A stretch of 64,000 bases of DNA from NCBI RefSeq assembly GCF_005938105.1, contig NZ_VCPE01000003.1, positions 372,001 to 436,000 of the forward strand, read 5' to 3'. Positions 41,376 to 49,863 of this stretch are shown here, piece after piece. This DNA is from Brucella haematophila (GTDB lineage Bacteria > Pseudomonadota > Alphaproteobacteria > Rhizobiales > Rhizobiaceae). The notes beneath the pieces were generated by a model. That model was not told the DNA's origin and ran no database searches. It was given only the letters and a program-made list of their open reading frames with translations. Each line of letters starts with the position of its first letter. Within the stretch, counting starts at the first letter, position 1. A program made the position numbers and the translations under genes.

Positions 41376-42286
41376 CGTCAATTCTGCGCTTCTTTCGTTC
41401 GGACATAGGCTACGCTTATCTTCGTTCACCGGGTGCGATTTTTGCGACGGTGGTTCTGGTTCTGATACTGATTGCTGCCGTCGGCGCACCGTTGCTGGCG
41501 CCCCAGGACATCCTCGATCCGGCGCAGCTCGATCTGCTGTCAGCCAATACTCCACCGTGGAGCATCAATGAGTTCTCCAACCAGTTCTATATTCTGGGTA
41601 CGGACGATCAGGGTCGCGATATCCTGTCTGCGACCCTCTATGGAACTCGTGTATCCTTGCTGGTTGGTTTGGCGGCAGTCCTGCTTTCGATGAGTATTGG
41701 CGTCACATTAGGATTGATTTCCGGCTATTTCGGAGGACGCATCGATGCGATCATCATGCGCATTGCAGATGTACAACTGTCCATTCCGGCGATCCTGATA
41801 GCACTGCTCATTTTTGGACTGACCCGTTCGCTTTTGCCACCTGGCGCACGCGATACGATGGCCGTTTATGTTCTTATACTGGCAATCGGCTTTTCAGGTT
41901 GGGTCTCCTATGCGCGTACCGTGCGTGGGGCGGTGATGGTGGAAAAACAACGTGAGTATGTTCAGGCTGCGCTCATGATGGGGCTACCGACCCGCATCAT
42001 TCTCGCCCGCCATATTCTGCCCAATGTGCGGCGCCCCATTCTGGTGATTGCCACCATCTCTTTGGCGCTCGCCATTATAACCGAGGCAACATTGTCCTAT
42101 CTTGGTGCAGGCTTGCCTGCCACCCAACCATCGCTCGGTACGCTCATTCGTAGCGGTCAGGATTTTCTCTTTGCCGGGGAATGGTGGATACTTTTGTTCC
42201 CCGCAGTCACGCTTCTGGCGCTCGCACTGGCGATCAACGTGCTTGGCGACTGGCTGCGCGACGCACTCAATCCAAGAGGGGTTTGA
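41372..42286 (+). CDS. Peptide-type ABC permease, DppC subunit
   Basis: Second permease, 304 residues, of the DppC/OppC type: an N-terminal cytoplasmic tail and first helix, the TDDQGRDILSATLYGTRVSL motif near 75-95 and the EAA-loop VEKQREYVQAALMMGLPTR. It forms the channel with the preceding DppB-like subunit. ATG 41372 overlaps the previous stop by four bases. The ATPase gene starts four bases after its stop. Confidence 0.94.
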   Translation: MTSILRFFRSDIGYAYLRSPGAIFATVVLVLILIAAVGAPLLAPQDILDPAQLDLLSANTPPWSINEFSNQFYILGTDDQGRDILSATLYGTRVSLLVGLAAVLLSMSIGVTLGLISGYFGGRIDAIIMRIADVQLSIPAILIALLIFGLTRSLLPPGARDTMAVYVLILAIGFSGWVSYARTVRGAVMVEKQREYVQAALMMGLPTRIILARHILPNVRRPILVIATISLALAIITEATLSYLGAGLPATQPSLGTLIRSGQDFLFAGEWWILLFPAVTLLALALAINVLGDWLRDALNPRGV

Positions 42287-42289
42287 GCG

Positions 42290-44011
42290 ATGGTATCTTC
42301 AAAGCCTCCCATTCTATCGATCCGTGATCTTTGCGTCGATTTTCCCAGCCGCCACGGCACGTTCAGCGCGGTACGCAATGTCAGATTCGACATTGCCGCA
42401 GGCGAAATTCTTGGCATAGTCGGTGAATCCGGGGCCGGAAAGTCGACTGTCGGGGCGGCCATTACCGGCCTGTTGCAGGCTCCAGGCTTCATCAGTGCAG
42501 GTGAAGTCCGACTTTCGGGTGACATCATCGATGCACGCAATATCAAGGCTATGCAGGCTTTGCGTGGCAAACGCATCTCAACAATTTTTCAGGACCCGCT
42601 GACAAGTCTCAATCCACTATTCACTATCGAACGTCAGTTGGTCGATACGATCCGGACCCATCGTCCGATGTCGAAGGCGGATGCAAAGGCAGAGGCTATC
42701 CGTCAGCTTGAAGTGGTCGGAATTCCAGAGCCTGCGCGACGCATAAAAGACTGGCCGCATGAATTTTCCGGTGGCATGCGCCAGCGCGCCGTCATTGCAC
42801 TTGCACTCTGCTCAGAACCGGAACTGATTATTGCGGATGAGCCTACCACAGCGCTCGATGTTTCCGTTCAGGCGCAGATATTGGAGTTGATCCGTAAGCT
42901 GGCTTTGGAGCGTGGCGTCGCCGTCATGCTCATCACCCATGACATGGGGGCCATCGCGCAGATCGCCGACCGGGTGGCTGTCATGCGCGCGGGAGAGATC
43001 GTTGAACTGAACGACACGCAAGCGGTTCTCGAAACGCCCCAGCACGAATATAGTCGTGCGCTGATCTCCGTTGTGCCGCGCGGCGACGTCAAGCTTGATC
43101 GGTTTCCGGTCGCTGGCGCTCCAAAGAATATCGATATTGCCATGCAATGGTTGTTGCAAGGGAATGCGGGCGGCGCTTCATCGATCAATGACGCTTTGGT
43201 TGAGTTGCGCCACGTGGAACAGGTCTACGGCGGCAAGAGCCTGTTTTTTGGCAAGGCATCGGGCGGCTTCAAGGCGCTGCATGACATCAATCTCGACATT
43301 CGACAGGGCGAGGTGATGGGGCTTGTCGGGGAGTCCGGATCGGGTAAGTCGACCATGGCGCGTATATTCGCAGGACTGACGCGCCCAAGCCATGGCCAGA
43401 TGTTTTTCGGCGGTCAGGATGTCTTCGCTGCTCCTTTTCCGGTGCGTCAGCAGATCAGACGTGACACGCAAATGGTGTTCCAGGACCCCTATTCTTCTCT
43501 TAACTCGCAGATGCGGGTTGGGGACATCATAGCCGAGCCGATGGTACATTACGGGCTTGCAACCAGTCGCCGTCAGGCCGAACCAATCATGCTGGAGCTA
43601 TTGAATGCCGTGGGTCTTGATGCCACAGCCGCGCGGCGATATCCCCTTGCGTTTTCCGGTGGCCAGCGGCAACGCATTTCCATTGCCCGGGCTTTAGCAA
43701 GCCGGCCGCGCTTTCTTATCTGTGACGAGCCCACTTCAGCGCTGGATGTGTCTATTCAGGCGCAGATATTGAACTTGTTGAAGGATTTGCAGCAAAAACT
43801 ATCGCTGACAATTCTTTTCATCAGCCATGACTTGCCAGTCGTTCGCCAGATTTGTGACCGTATTACGGTGCTGCAACAGGGCCGAATTTGTGAAATCAAC
43901 GCGACGGAAGATCTGTTTGGCTCGCCACAGCATGCTTACACGACCAATCTTCTTTCAATGATCCCGGATATGCGAAGGCGCACACATTGTCTGATGGGGG
44001 AAATGGCATGA
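42290..44011 (+). CDS. Fused double ATPase of the peptide-type ABC transporter (DppD-DppF)
   Basis: Single 573-residue chain with two complete nucleotide-binding domains, replacing separate DppD and DppF. Domain 1 has Walker A GESGAGKST (45-53), signature FSGGMRQRAVIA and Walker B LIIADEPTTALD. Domain 2 has Walker A GESGSGKST (347-355), signature FSGGQRQRISIA and Walker [14 protein letters not shown] linker of about 60 residues contains the oligopeptide-transporter C-terminal region. The stop overlaps the RpiR gene by four bases. This YejF/GsiA-like fused form is common in alphaproteobacteria. Confidence 0.93.
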   Translation: MVSSKPPILSIRDLCVDFPSRHGTFSAVRNVRFDIAAGEILGIVGESGAGKSTVGAAITGLLQAPGFISAGEVRLSGDIIDARNIKAMQALRGKRISTIFQDPLTSLNPLFTIERQLVDTIRTHRPMSKADAKAEAIRQLEVVGIPEPARRIKDWPHEFSGGMRQRAVIALALCSEPELIIADEPTTALDVSVQAQILELIRKLALERGVAVMLITHDMGAIAQIADRVAVMRAGEIVELNDTQAVLETPQHEYSRALISVVPRGDVKLDRFPVAGAPKNIDIAMQWLLQGNAGGASSINDALVELRHVEQVYGGKSLFFGKASGGFKALHDINLDIRQGEVMGLVGESGSGKSTMARIFAGLTRPSHGQMFFGGQDVFAAPFPVRQQIRRDTQMVFQDPYSSLNSQMRVGDIIAEPMVHYGLATSRRQAEPIMLELLNAVGLDATAARRYPLAFSGGQRQRISIARALASRPRFLICDEPTSALDVSIQAQILNLLKDLQQKLSLTILFISHDLPVVRQICDRITVLQQGRICEINATEDLFGSPQHAYTTNLLSMIPDMRRRTHCLMGEMA

Positions 44012-44877
44012 GTGTCAGGGATAGGTTGACCGATGGCGCTATCGACTTCACGCGGTCGGAACTGAAAATTATACGTGAACTTCTGTCGAATTATCCGGCT
44101 TCGGGGCTCAACACAGTCGCACATTTGGCATCAGTTGCCGGGGTCAGCGATCCGACTGTTGTGCGACTTGTGAATAAGCTTGGCTTCAGCGGTTATCCGG
44201 AATTTCAGGCCGCACTTGTCAGTGAAGTGCAGGAACGCATGAGCTCTCCTCTTTCAATGATGGATACGCGCAAGCCTGCACCAGGGCAGAACAATTTCTA
44301 TCAGCATTTTCTTGATGCAAGCATTCAGGCGCTGGGGACTGCCAAGTCGACCATGCCTGCGCATGATTTTGAAGCGGTCGTGGATGCGGCGGCCGATACC
44401 AGTACGCGCATTCACTGTTTGGGTGGGCGTTTTAGTGGCATGTTGGCCGGCATGTTGTGGGCCCATATGAAACAACTGCGTTCCGATACACACTGGATCA
44501 ACGGAGCGGAAGCGGATGAGGTTGATCGTCTGATTGACCTTGGACGCAAGGACACGCTCTTCGTTTATGATTATCGTCGATATCAAACCGGTACCATCCG
44601 GTTTGCACGGCACGCTGCCGATCAGGGGGCAAAAATCATTCTATTCACCGATCGGTGGCTTTCTCCCATTGCCGAGTTTGCCGCGATCACACTTACGGCA
44701 CCGGTCGATACAGCTTCACCCTATGACACCATGGTGCCTGCCATGGCGCAAACTGAAGCGTTGATCGCTGCTCTCACTACACGCTTTTCAGCCACATCGC
44801 TGAAACGCATCCAGCGGCTGGAAGAACTGCGCCGCAGCTATGCAATTACCGAAGACGCGCTCAAACCAAGCAAGTGA
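44008..44877 (+). CDS. RpiR-family regulator with SIS domain (operon regulator 1)
   Basis: Transcription factor of 289 residues: an N-terminal HTH_6 domain with VAHLASVAGVSDPTVVRLVN (about 38-57) and LGFSGYPEFQAAL, and a SIS domain (about 125-260) that senses a phosphosugar or related ligand. It is embedded in the operon, translationally coupled to the ATPase gene (ATGA overlap), and probably regulates the operon through the inverted repeat at 37215-37245 (inference). The SIS ligand need not be a sugar in these catabolic operons. Confidence 0.9.
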   Translation: MSVRDRLTDGAIDFTRSELKIIRELLSNYPASGLNTVAHLASVAGVSDPTVVRLVNKLGFSGYPEFQAALVSEVQERMSSPLSMMDTRKPAPGQNNFYQHFLDASIQALGTAKSTMPAHDFEAVVDAAADTSTRIHCLGGRFSGMLAGMLWAHMKQLRSDTHWINGAEADEVDRLIDLGRKDTLFVYDYRRYQTGTIRFARHAADQGAKIILFTDRWLSPIAEFAAITLTAPVDTASPYDTMVPAMAQTEALIAALTTRFSATSLKRIQRLEELRRSYAITEDALKPSK

Positions 44878-44913
44878 GCGCATTCGACCGACTGATCTCA
44901 TGAGGAGAAGACG

Positions 44914-45573
44914 ATGGCTTCCATCGAAGTAAAATTCGGCAGCGATCTTTTGCGCCGTGAAAGCGCTTACGAGCGGGACATGACCTCTCTGCTGCTGGTG
45001 GATATGCAGCGCATCTGGTGCGAGCCCAATCTCGATCCGACGCACCCGCAGGATGCTGACAGCTACTATCATCGCCGCCTGCGCGATTTGGTGGTACCCA
45101 ATCAAAAGCGCATCCTCGATGCAGCGCGCGCTGCCGAGTGCAATATCCTCCACACGATCATCCAGAGCCTGACAAATGATGGTCGTGATCGTTCGCTCGA
45201 TCATAAACTGTCTGACATGCATGTGCCGAAAGATGCGCCTGAGGGGGCAGTGATCGACGCGTTGAAGCCGATTGAGAACGAGATCGTTCTACCAAAAACC
45301 TCGTCCGGCGTCTTCAACTCGACCAATATCGATTACGTACTGCGTAATCTCAACACCCGCTACCTTATCATTGCCGGTGTTGTCACCGATCAATGCGTCG
45401 ACATGGCAGTACGCGACGCTTCCGACCGGGGCTATCTCGTCACGGTCGTGCATGATGCCTGCGCAACCTACACGCAGGAACGTCACGAAGCCGCACTCAA
45501 CGCTTATGCTGGCTATTGCTGGATCACCGATACTGAGACCGTTCTCGCGCGGCTCAATGCACTCAAGTCCTGA
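44914..45573 (+). CDS. Isochorismatase-like cysteine amidohydrolase
   Basis: Hydrolase of 219 residues with the Asp-Lys-Cys triad of the family: Asp30 (LLLVDMQRIW), Lys128 (VLPKTSSGVFNST) and Cys161 (AGVVTDQCVDMAVRDA). Members hydrolyse N-carbamoylsarcosine, nicotinamide, ureidoacrylate, biuret and related amides. The ribosome site GAGGAGAAG is strong. Its place between an uptake system and a GS-like ligase suggests that it releases ammonia or carbamate from an amide intermediate; the true substrate is unknown. Confidence 0.9.
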   Translation: MASIEVKFGSDLLRRESAYERDMTSLLLVDMQRIWCEPNLDPTHPQDADSYYHRRLRDLVVPNQKRILDAARAAECNILHTIIQSLTNDGRDRSLDHKLSDMHVPKDAPEGAVIDALKPIENEIVLPKTSSGVFNSTNIDYVLRNLNTRYLIIAGVVTDQCVDMAVRDASDRGYLVTVVHDACATYTQERHEAALNAYAGYCWITDTETVLARLNALKS

Positions 45574-45595
45574 CATCGAATTCCGGGAAAAAAAG

Positions 45596-46936
45596 ATGGA
45601 TAATCGCACGAAAGCCGATGCGAGCCTCATGGAGCTTGCTACCATCGTCACGACTGATCTTTGTGGCATTACGCGTGGGCGCAGCTTTGCAGCGAGCGAA
45701 CTCGACAGTTACTTGCGCAAGGGTGTGGGCTGGGTGCCAGCCAACCTGGCATTGACACCATTCGATGAAATTGCGGGAGACAATCCCTGGGGCTCGAAAG
45801 GTGACCTGCGTCTGATGCCGGATGCAGAGAGCCGCGTCCGTGTTTCTTGCCTTACAGACGAAACACCGCTGCATTTTTACCATGCCGATATTACCCATCT
45901 CGACGGTTCACCGTGGGATTGTTGCGTGCGTACTTTCCTCAAGGAGACGATTGAGGCGTATGAACGTGAAGCCGGCCTTCGTGTCGTGAGCGCGGTCGAA
46001 CAGGAATTTCAGATCGTCGGTGCAGATTGGCCAGATGCGCCAGCTTTTGGTTTGCGTGCGCAACGTCGCACGGGCGCCTTTCCTTCCCTGTTGATGCAGG
46101 CTCTGGAAGAGGCTGGGGCTGAACCGGAAATGTTCCTGCCAGAATATGGCAAGGATCAATTCGAAATTACATGCCGACCCGCGCCCGTTCTTGTTGCGGC
46201 GGATCGTGGGGCCACAATTCGGGCGGTCACACGTGAAGTTGCTGCCAGTTTCGGCTGGCATGCCAGCTTTGCTCCGAAAATTTCGGCGGATGGGGTCGGC
46301 AATGGTGTCCATCTCCATGTCAGCTTCACCGATCTTGATGGCAATCCCGTAACTTTTGATCCTGATCGCCCTGGCAGGCTCTCGAAAATAGCCGGATCTT
46401 TTGCTGCTGGCGTTATCAAGCATCTTCCAGCACTCGTGGCCTTTACGGCGCCGTCGGTATTGTCTTATCTGCGGCTTGTGCCGCATCATTGGAGTGCGGC
46501 TTACACCTGCCTCGGCGAAAAGAACCGGGAGGCGACGCTGCGGATTTGTCCGACCCTCGATCTACCGGGAAGCAATCCGGCACGGCAGTTCAATATGGAA
46601 TTTCGAGCCGCAGATGGATGCGCGAGTCCGCATCTGTCGCTCGCGGTTCTGTTGCGGGCAGGCCTTGAGGGTATCCGGGCCGAGCTTGAACAGCCACCGC
46701 TCACCAATTCCGATCCGGCTGACATGACAGATGCGGAACGCGAGCGACTGGGCATCCGGAGGCTGCCGGCCAGCCTTGAAGAGGCGCTCGAGGCACTTCA
46801 ACAGGACACGACCGTAACGGGATGGTTCTCAAAGGATTTCATTGATTGTTACCTCGCAATGAAACGGAAAGAGATCAGTATCGTTTCCGGGCATACGCCT
46901 GATGAACTTTGTAATCGCTATGCAGCTGTCTATTGA
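45596..46936 (+). CDS. Glutamine-synthetase-family ligase (gamma-glutamyl ligase type)
   Basis: ATP-dependent ligase of 446 residues with the GS beta-grasp and catalytic domains. Metal and glutamate residues appear in VSAVEQEFQIVG, GNGVHLHVSFTD and the ATP/substrate region RLVPHHWSAAYTCLGEKNRE plus ATLRICP. The divergence from GlnA suggests a PuuA or GlnT-like role, gamma-glutamylating an amine rather than making glutamine for general use. ATG 45596 sits after GGGAAAAAAAG; the open frame upstream overlaps the amidase gene and is not used. Regulatory adenylylation is not predictable. Confidence 0.88.
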   Translation: MDNRTKADASLMELATIVTTDLCGITRGRSFAASELDSYLRKGVGWVPANLALTPFDEIAGDNPWGSKGDLRLMPDAESRVRVSCLTDETPLHFYHADITHLDGSPWDCCVRTFLKETIEAYEREAGLRVVSAVEQEFQIVGADWPDAPAFGLRAQRRTGAFPSLLMQALEEAGAEPEMFLPEYGKDQFEITCRPAPVLVAADRGATIRAVTREVAASFGWHASFAPKISADGVGNGVHLHVSFTDLDGNPVTFDPDRPGRLSKIAGSFAAGVIKHLPALVAFTAPSVLSYLRLVPHHWSAAYTCLGEKNREATLRICPTLDLPGSNPARQFNMEFRAADGCASPHLSLAVLLRAGLEGIRAELEQPPLTNSDPADMTDAERERLGIRRLPASLEEALEALQQDTTVTGWFSKDFIDCYLAMKRKEISIVSGHTPDELCNRYAAVY

Positions 46937-46949
46937 TGCGGGACAAGCT

Positions 46950-47756
46950 ATGAAAGACGAAACGAGATTTTCGGCTATGGCGGCGCGTCATGATCCAGCG
47001 AAACCACTATTAGCGATTGACGAACCGCCGCCATATGCGGTTGTCAATCCCGATGGGAAATCGCCTTTTTTGCTTCTGTGCGAACATGCGTCCAACCGCA
47101 TACCACGCGCGCTTGGTGATCTGGGCGTGTCGCATGAGGAAAGGCAGCGACACATCGCTTGGGATATCGGCGTAAATGCCCTATCCCAGCAACTGAGTGC
47201 CGCACTCGATGCACCGCTTTTTATGACGAATTACTCGCGTTTGGTCATAGACTGCAATCGGCCGCTACATGTGGCCTCCGCCATTCCAGAAATCAGCGAG
47301 GCTACGCCTGTTCCTGGAAACCGTGGGCTAAGTGAAGTCGAACGCCAGCAACGCATCGACACTTTGTTTCGCCCTTTTGCTGATGCCGTCAGGCGCAGAC
47401 TGGATGGGCGGGCTGAACAGAGCCAACCCACGATTATTGTAGGTGTGCATAGTTTTACACCCGTTTATAGCGGAACGGTCAGGCCATGGCATGCGGGTAT
47501 TCTATATGGAGAAGCCAAAGTCTTTGGCCGCGCATTGATCGCTGCCTTGGAGAAGGAAACAGGTTTAATTATTGGAGATAATGAACCGTATAATATCCAT
47601 CCAGACGAAGATTACACAGTGCCGACCCATGCTGATAGCCGGAAATTACCTGGCGTTTTGATCGAAGTCCGTCACGACCTCATAGAAACTCTGGACGATG
47701 TTGTTCAATGGGGAAGGTGGTTGACCGCAGCCTTGCTGGCGGCCGCATCTGCATGA
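46950..47756 (+). CDS. N-formylglutamate amidohydrolase family protein
   Basis: Zinc hydrolase of about 268 residues of the FGase (HutG-like) family, which releases formate from N-formylglutamate or hydrolyses related N-acyl amino acids. Conserved blocks are LLLCEHASNRIPRALG, HIAWDIGVNALS, SRLVIDCNRP, VGVHSFTPVYSG and DNEPYNI, with LIEVRHDLIE near the end. ATG 46950 or 46977 may be used; both follow the GS stop at 46936. It is the last gene of the operon, which combines three amide-bond hydrolases and one ligase. Confidence 0.9.
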   Translation: MKDETRFSAMAARHDPAKPLLAIDEPPPYAVVNPDGKSPFLLLCEHASNRIPRALGDLGVSHEERQRHIAWDIGVNALSQQLSAALDAPLFMTNYSRLVIDCNRPLHVASAIPEISEATPVPGNRGLSEVERQQRIDTLFRPFADAVRRRLDGRAEQSQPTIIVGVHSFTPVYSGTVRPWHAGILYGEAKVFGRALIAALEKETGLIIGDNEPYNIHPDEDYTVPTHADSRKLPGVLIEVRHDLIETLDDVVQWGRWLTAALLAAASA

Positions 47757-47830
47757 CGAAATCTTGAGGCGGGGAAAACTTCTTCCATTCACCGTCTCAG
47801 CGGTAGCGGGGTGTGGTGGCACGAGGCTAT

Positions 47831-47943
47831 TCAGTCTGAAACGAGATGCATACCGCACTCGGCAAGCACGACCTCAACGTCGCGCTGGCTAAACGAAACT
47901 GATGCTAGAGCCACGACGCATGCCCAAAGCGCAGCAGGTGGTT
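47831..47943 (-). mobile_element. Remnant of an IS6-family transposase
   Basis: The minus-strand frame reads AALWACVVALASVSFSQRDV followed by EVVLAECGM and a stop. The pattern ALW..V.....S.RDVE..LAE.G is that of the N-terminal region of IS6/IS240-type transposases (LSYRDVEELLAERG). Only about 35 codons remain, so the element is dead. It sits in the 207-base gap between two convergent operons, which otherwise shows nothing. Confidence 0.5.
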
Positions 47944-47963
47944 AAAGCGACGCTAATCTGGTC

Positions 47964-48794
47964 CTAGCGAATGAACTTCGACATGGAGATCGACGTTGCG
48001 GCCACCTGAACATGATGTGCCAATTCGGCTTCGACGCGTTCGAGCGACCATCTTGTGGTCGGCGCGGCGATATTGACGGCTGCAACGGCGCGGCCACGTT
48101 CGTCGGTTACAGCGGCGGCAACCGAAATATCGCCGAGAACCGTTTCATTGGCCACGATGGCATAGCCCTTTTCGGCCGCCTCTTGAATACGGGCCTTCAA
48201 GCGGCCCTTGTCCGTTACCGTATAAGGCGTCAGCGACTTCAATACGGAGCGTTCGAAGACTTCTTCCTGCTCTTCCGGCGAGCGGTGGGACAGGATGACG
48301 GTTCCTGATGCCGTGAAAAGGGCGGGTAGGCGACTGCCGACCATAATGTCGACATTGACGAGGTGCTGGCCTGGAAAGCGACCGACATAGACAATCTCCG
48401 TCCCGTCCAGTTCCTGAAGGTTGGCGGTTTCGCCGACCGTGCGGCTGATCTCCAGCAGATAGGGTGCTGCCTTATGCAGGACTTCATGGGCGGAGAGATA
48501 GTTATAGGCGAACTGGAGAACCTTGGAGGTCAGGGCGTAGTTACGCGTATTATGGACGCGACGCAGAAAACCAAGCGTCTCCAGTGTGTGAACCAGACGC
48601 TGCGCTGCGCTTCGATCCAGCCCAGCCAGTTTCGCGATTTCCGAAAGCGGCATCTGCCGCTGCGGCCCGTCGAAGGCGTGTAGGATCTGAAACGTCTTTT
48701 CGGTCGATCCGACGAACAGGGACGAGCGCTTGGGATCGGCTTCCTCGCGGCCTGTCTCTCCCGACTTTTTCCCTGTATCTGCCTGCATCGACAT
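47964..48794 (-). CDS. IclR-family transcriptional regulator
   Basis: Regulator of about 276 residues with an N-terminal winged helix (PLSEIAKLAGLDRSAAQRLV, about 50-70) and a C-terminal IclR effector domain (LFTASGTVILSHRSPEEQEE, GYAIVANETVLGDISVAAAV). IclR proteins bind small organic acids. It is the last gene of the leftward transporter/lyase/dehydrogenase group, 112 bases after the DHDPS-like gene, and may regulate it. ATG 48794 and 48788 are close alternatives; neither has a strong ribosome site. Confidence 0.9.
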   Translation of the reverse strand: MSMQADTGKKSGETGREEADPKRSSLFVGSTEKTFQILHAFDGPQRQMPLSEIAKLAGLDRSAAQRLVHTLETLGFLRRVHNTRNYALTSKVLQFAYNYLSAHEVLHKAAPYLLEISRTVGETANLQELDGTEIVYVGRFPGQHLVNVDIMVGSRLPALFTASGTVILSHRSPEEQEEVFERSVLKSLTPYTVTDKGRLKARIQEAAEKGYAIVANETVLGDISVAAAVTDERGRAVAAVNIAAPTTRWSLERVEAELAHHVQVAATSISMSKFIR

Positions 48795-48906
48795 ATCGGT
48801 TCTTTCGTTTTCTATTTGCTGCGAAAGCGCAGGACCGTTCAGCCCTGCGCTCAAGAGGTCGGGTTGTGAAACCTGACCTCATATTCGTATTTGCCTAACT
48901 AACTGC

Positions 48907-49830
48907 TCAAGAAGCAAGATCGACAGGCGATCTTTCGTATTTGTCCAGAAGACGTGCATATTCCTTCTTGAGCGCTTCGCTCAATTCGGGCTTCGGCTGG
49001 CGCAGCGGCGCAAGCATGGTCGGCGCGTTGACATTGATCAGATCCATAACGGACTTCATCGGGCCCGGATTGGTTTCCGCGAAGGCGTGGTTCATCAACG
49101 GGATCAGATCGCGGTGCAATGCCAGCGCTTCGGCGGTCTTGCCTTCACTTGCCAGGTCGAACATCTTGCGCCAGACGCGCGGCAGCAGATTTGCCGTCAC
49201 GACGATACCGCCCGTCGCACCGGCTGCAACATGCAGCGGGAACAGGTGGTCTTCGCCGCTGAGCACTGCGAAGGACGAAGCATCAACGCCTGCTACTACG
49301 CGCAGATAGTGATACATGTCGGTGTTGCAGGCCTTCATGCCTATGATGCGTTCATGGCGCGACAACTCGTGTGTCACTTCCGGATCGATGGCGATACGCG
49401 TGCGATATGGAATTTCATAGAGCAGGATCGGCAAGGGCGACTCGTCCGCATAGCGCAGGAAATAGTCGCGAATGCCAGCCTGTGTCGGGTTGGTATAGTA
49501 AGGCGTGATAACCAGCAGAGCATCAGCACCAGCTGCCGCGAAGTCCTTGGCGGAAGCAATGGCGTCATGATAGCCGGGGTCGAGCACGCCCGCGACGACC
49601 GGGCCCTTGCCTTCCATGGCCTTGGCCGAAAGCTCGACAAAACGGTTGCGTTCGCCACGCGAAAGTGCGCCGTACTCACCCGTACCGCCGAGCGGCACGA
49701 CACCGTCGACGCCTTGCTGGTCGAGCCAGGCAAAAAGCGCTTCGGTGGCCTTCAGGTCGATCGTGTCGTCGCTTTGAACCGGCGTGACGAGGGCAGGCAA
49801 AATGCCGCGAAGGCTGGAAGAATTGATCAT
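48907..49830 (-). CDS. DHDPS/N-acetylneuraminate lyase family aldolase or dehydratase
   Basis: Class I lyase of 307 residues with a TIM-barrel fold. Schiff-base Lys166 is in RIIGMKACNT and the helper Tyr138 in LLYEIPYRT; the substrate loop is VPLGGTGEYGALS in place of the GTTGE of true dihydrodipicolinate synthase. The reaction is probably aldol cleavage or dehydration of a 2-oxo acid brought in by the neighbouring transporter or made by the flavin dehydrogenase. AGGA is seven bases before ATG 49830. It is part of a leftward group with an IclR regulator. Not a lysine-biosynthesis enzyme by context. Confidence 0.9.
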   Translation of the reverse strand: MINSSSLRGILPALVTPVQSDDTIDLKATEALFAWLDQQGVDGVVPLGGTGEYGALSRGERNRFVELSAKAMEGKGPVVAGVLDPGYHDAIASAKDFAAAGADALLVITPYYTNPTQAGIRDYFLRYADESPLPILLYEIPYRTRIAIDPEVTHELSRHERIIGMKACNTDMYHYLRVVAGVDASSFAVLSGEDHLFPLHVAAGATGGIVVTANLLPRVWRKMFDLASEGKTAEALALHRDLIPLMNHAFAETNPGPMKSVMDLINVNAPTMLAPLRQPKPELSEALKKEYARLLDKYERSPVDLAS

Positions 49831-49863
49831 GGATAGTCCTTTCATGCGGATTCAATAATTGGT

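Noticed and set aside
42290-44011. Possible artefactual fusion of two ATPase genes
   Set aside because: Both nucleotide-binding domains are complete, in frame with a normal linker, and such fused forms are common in alphaproteobacteria.
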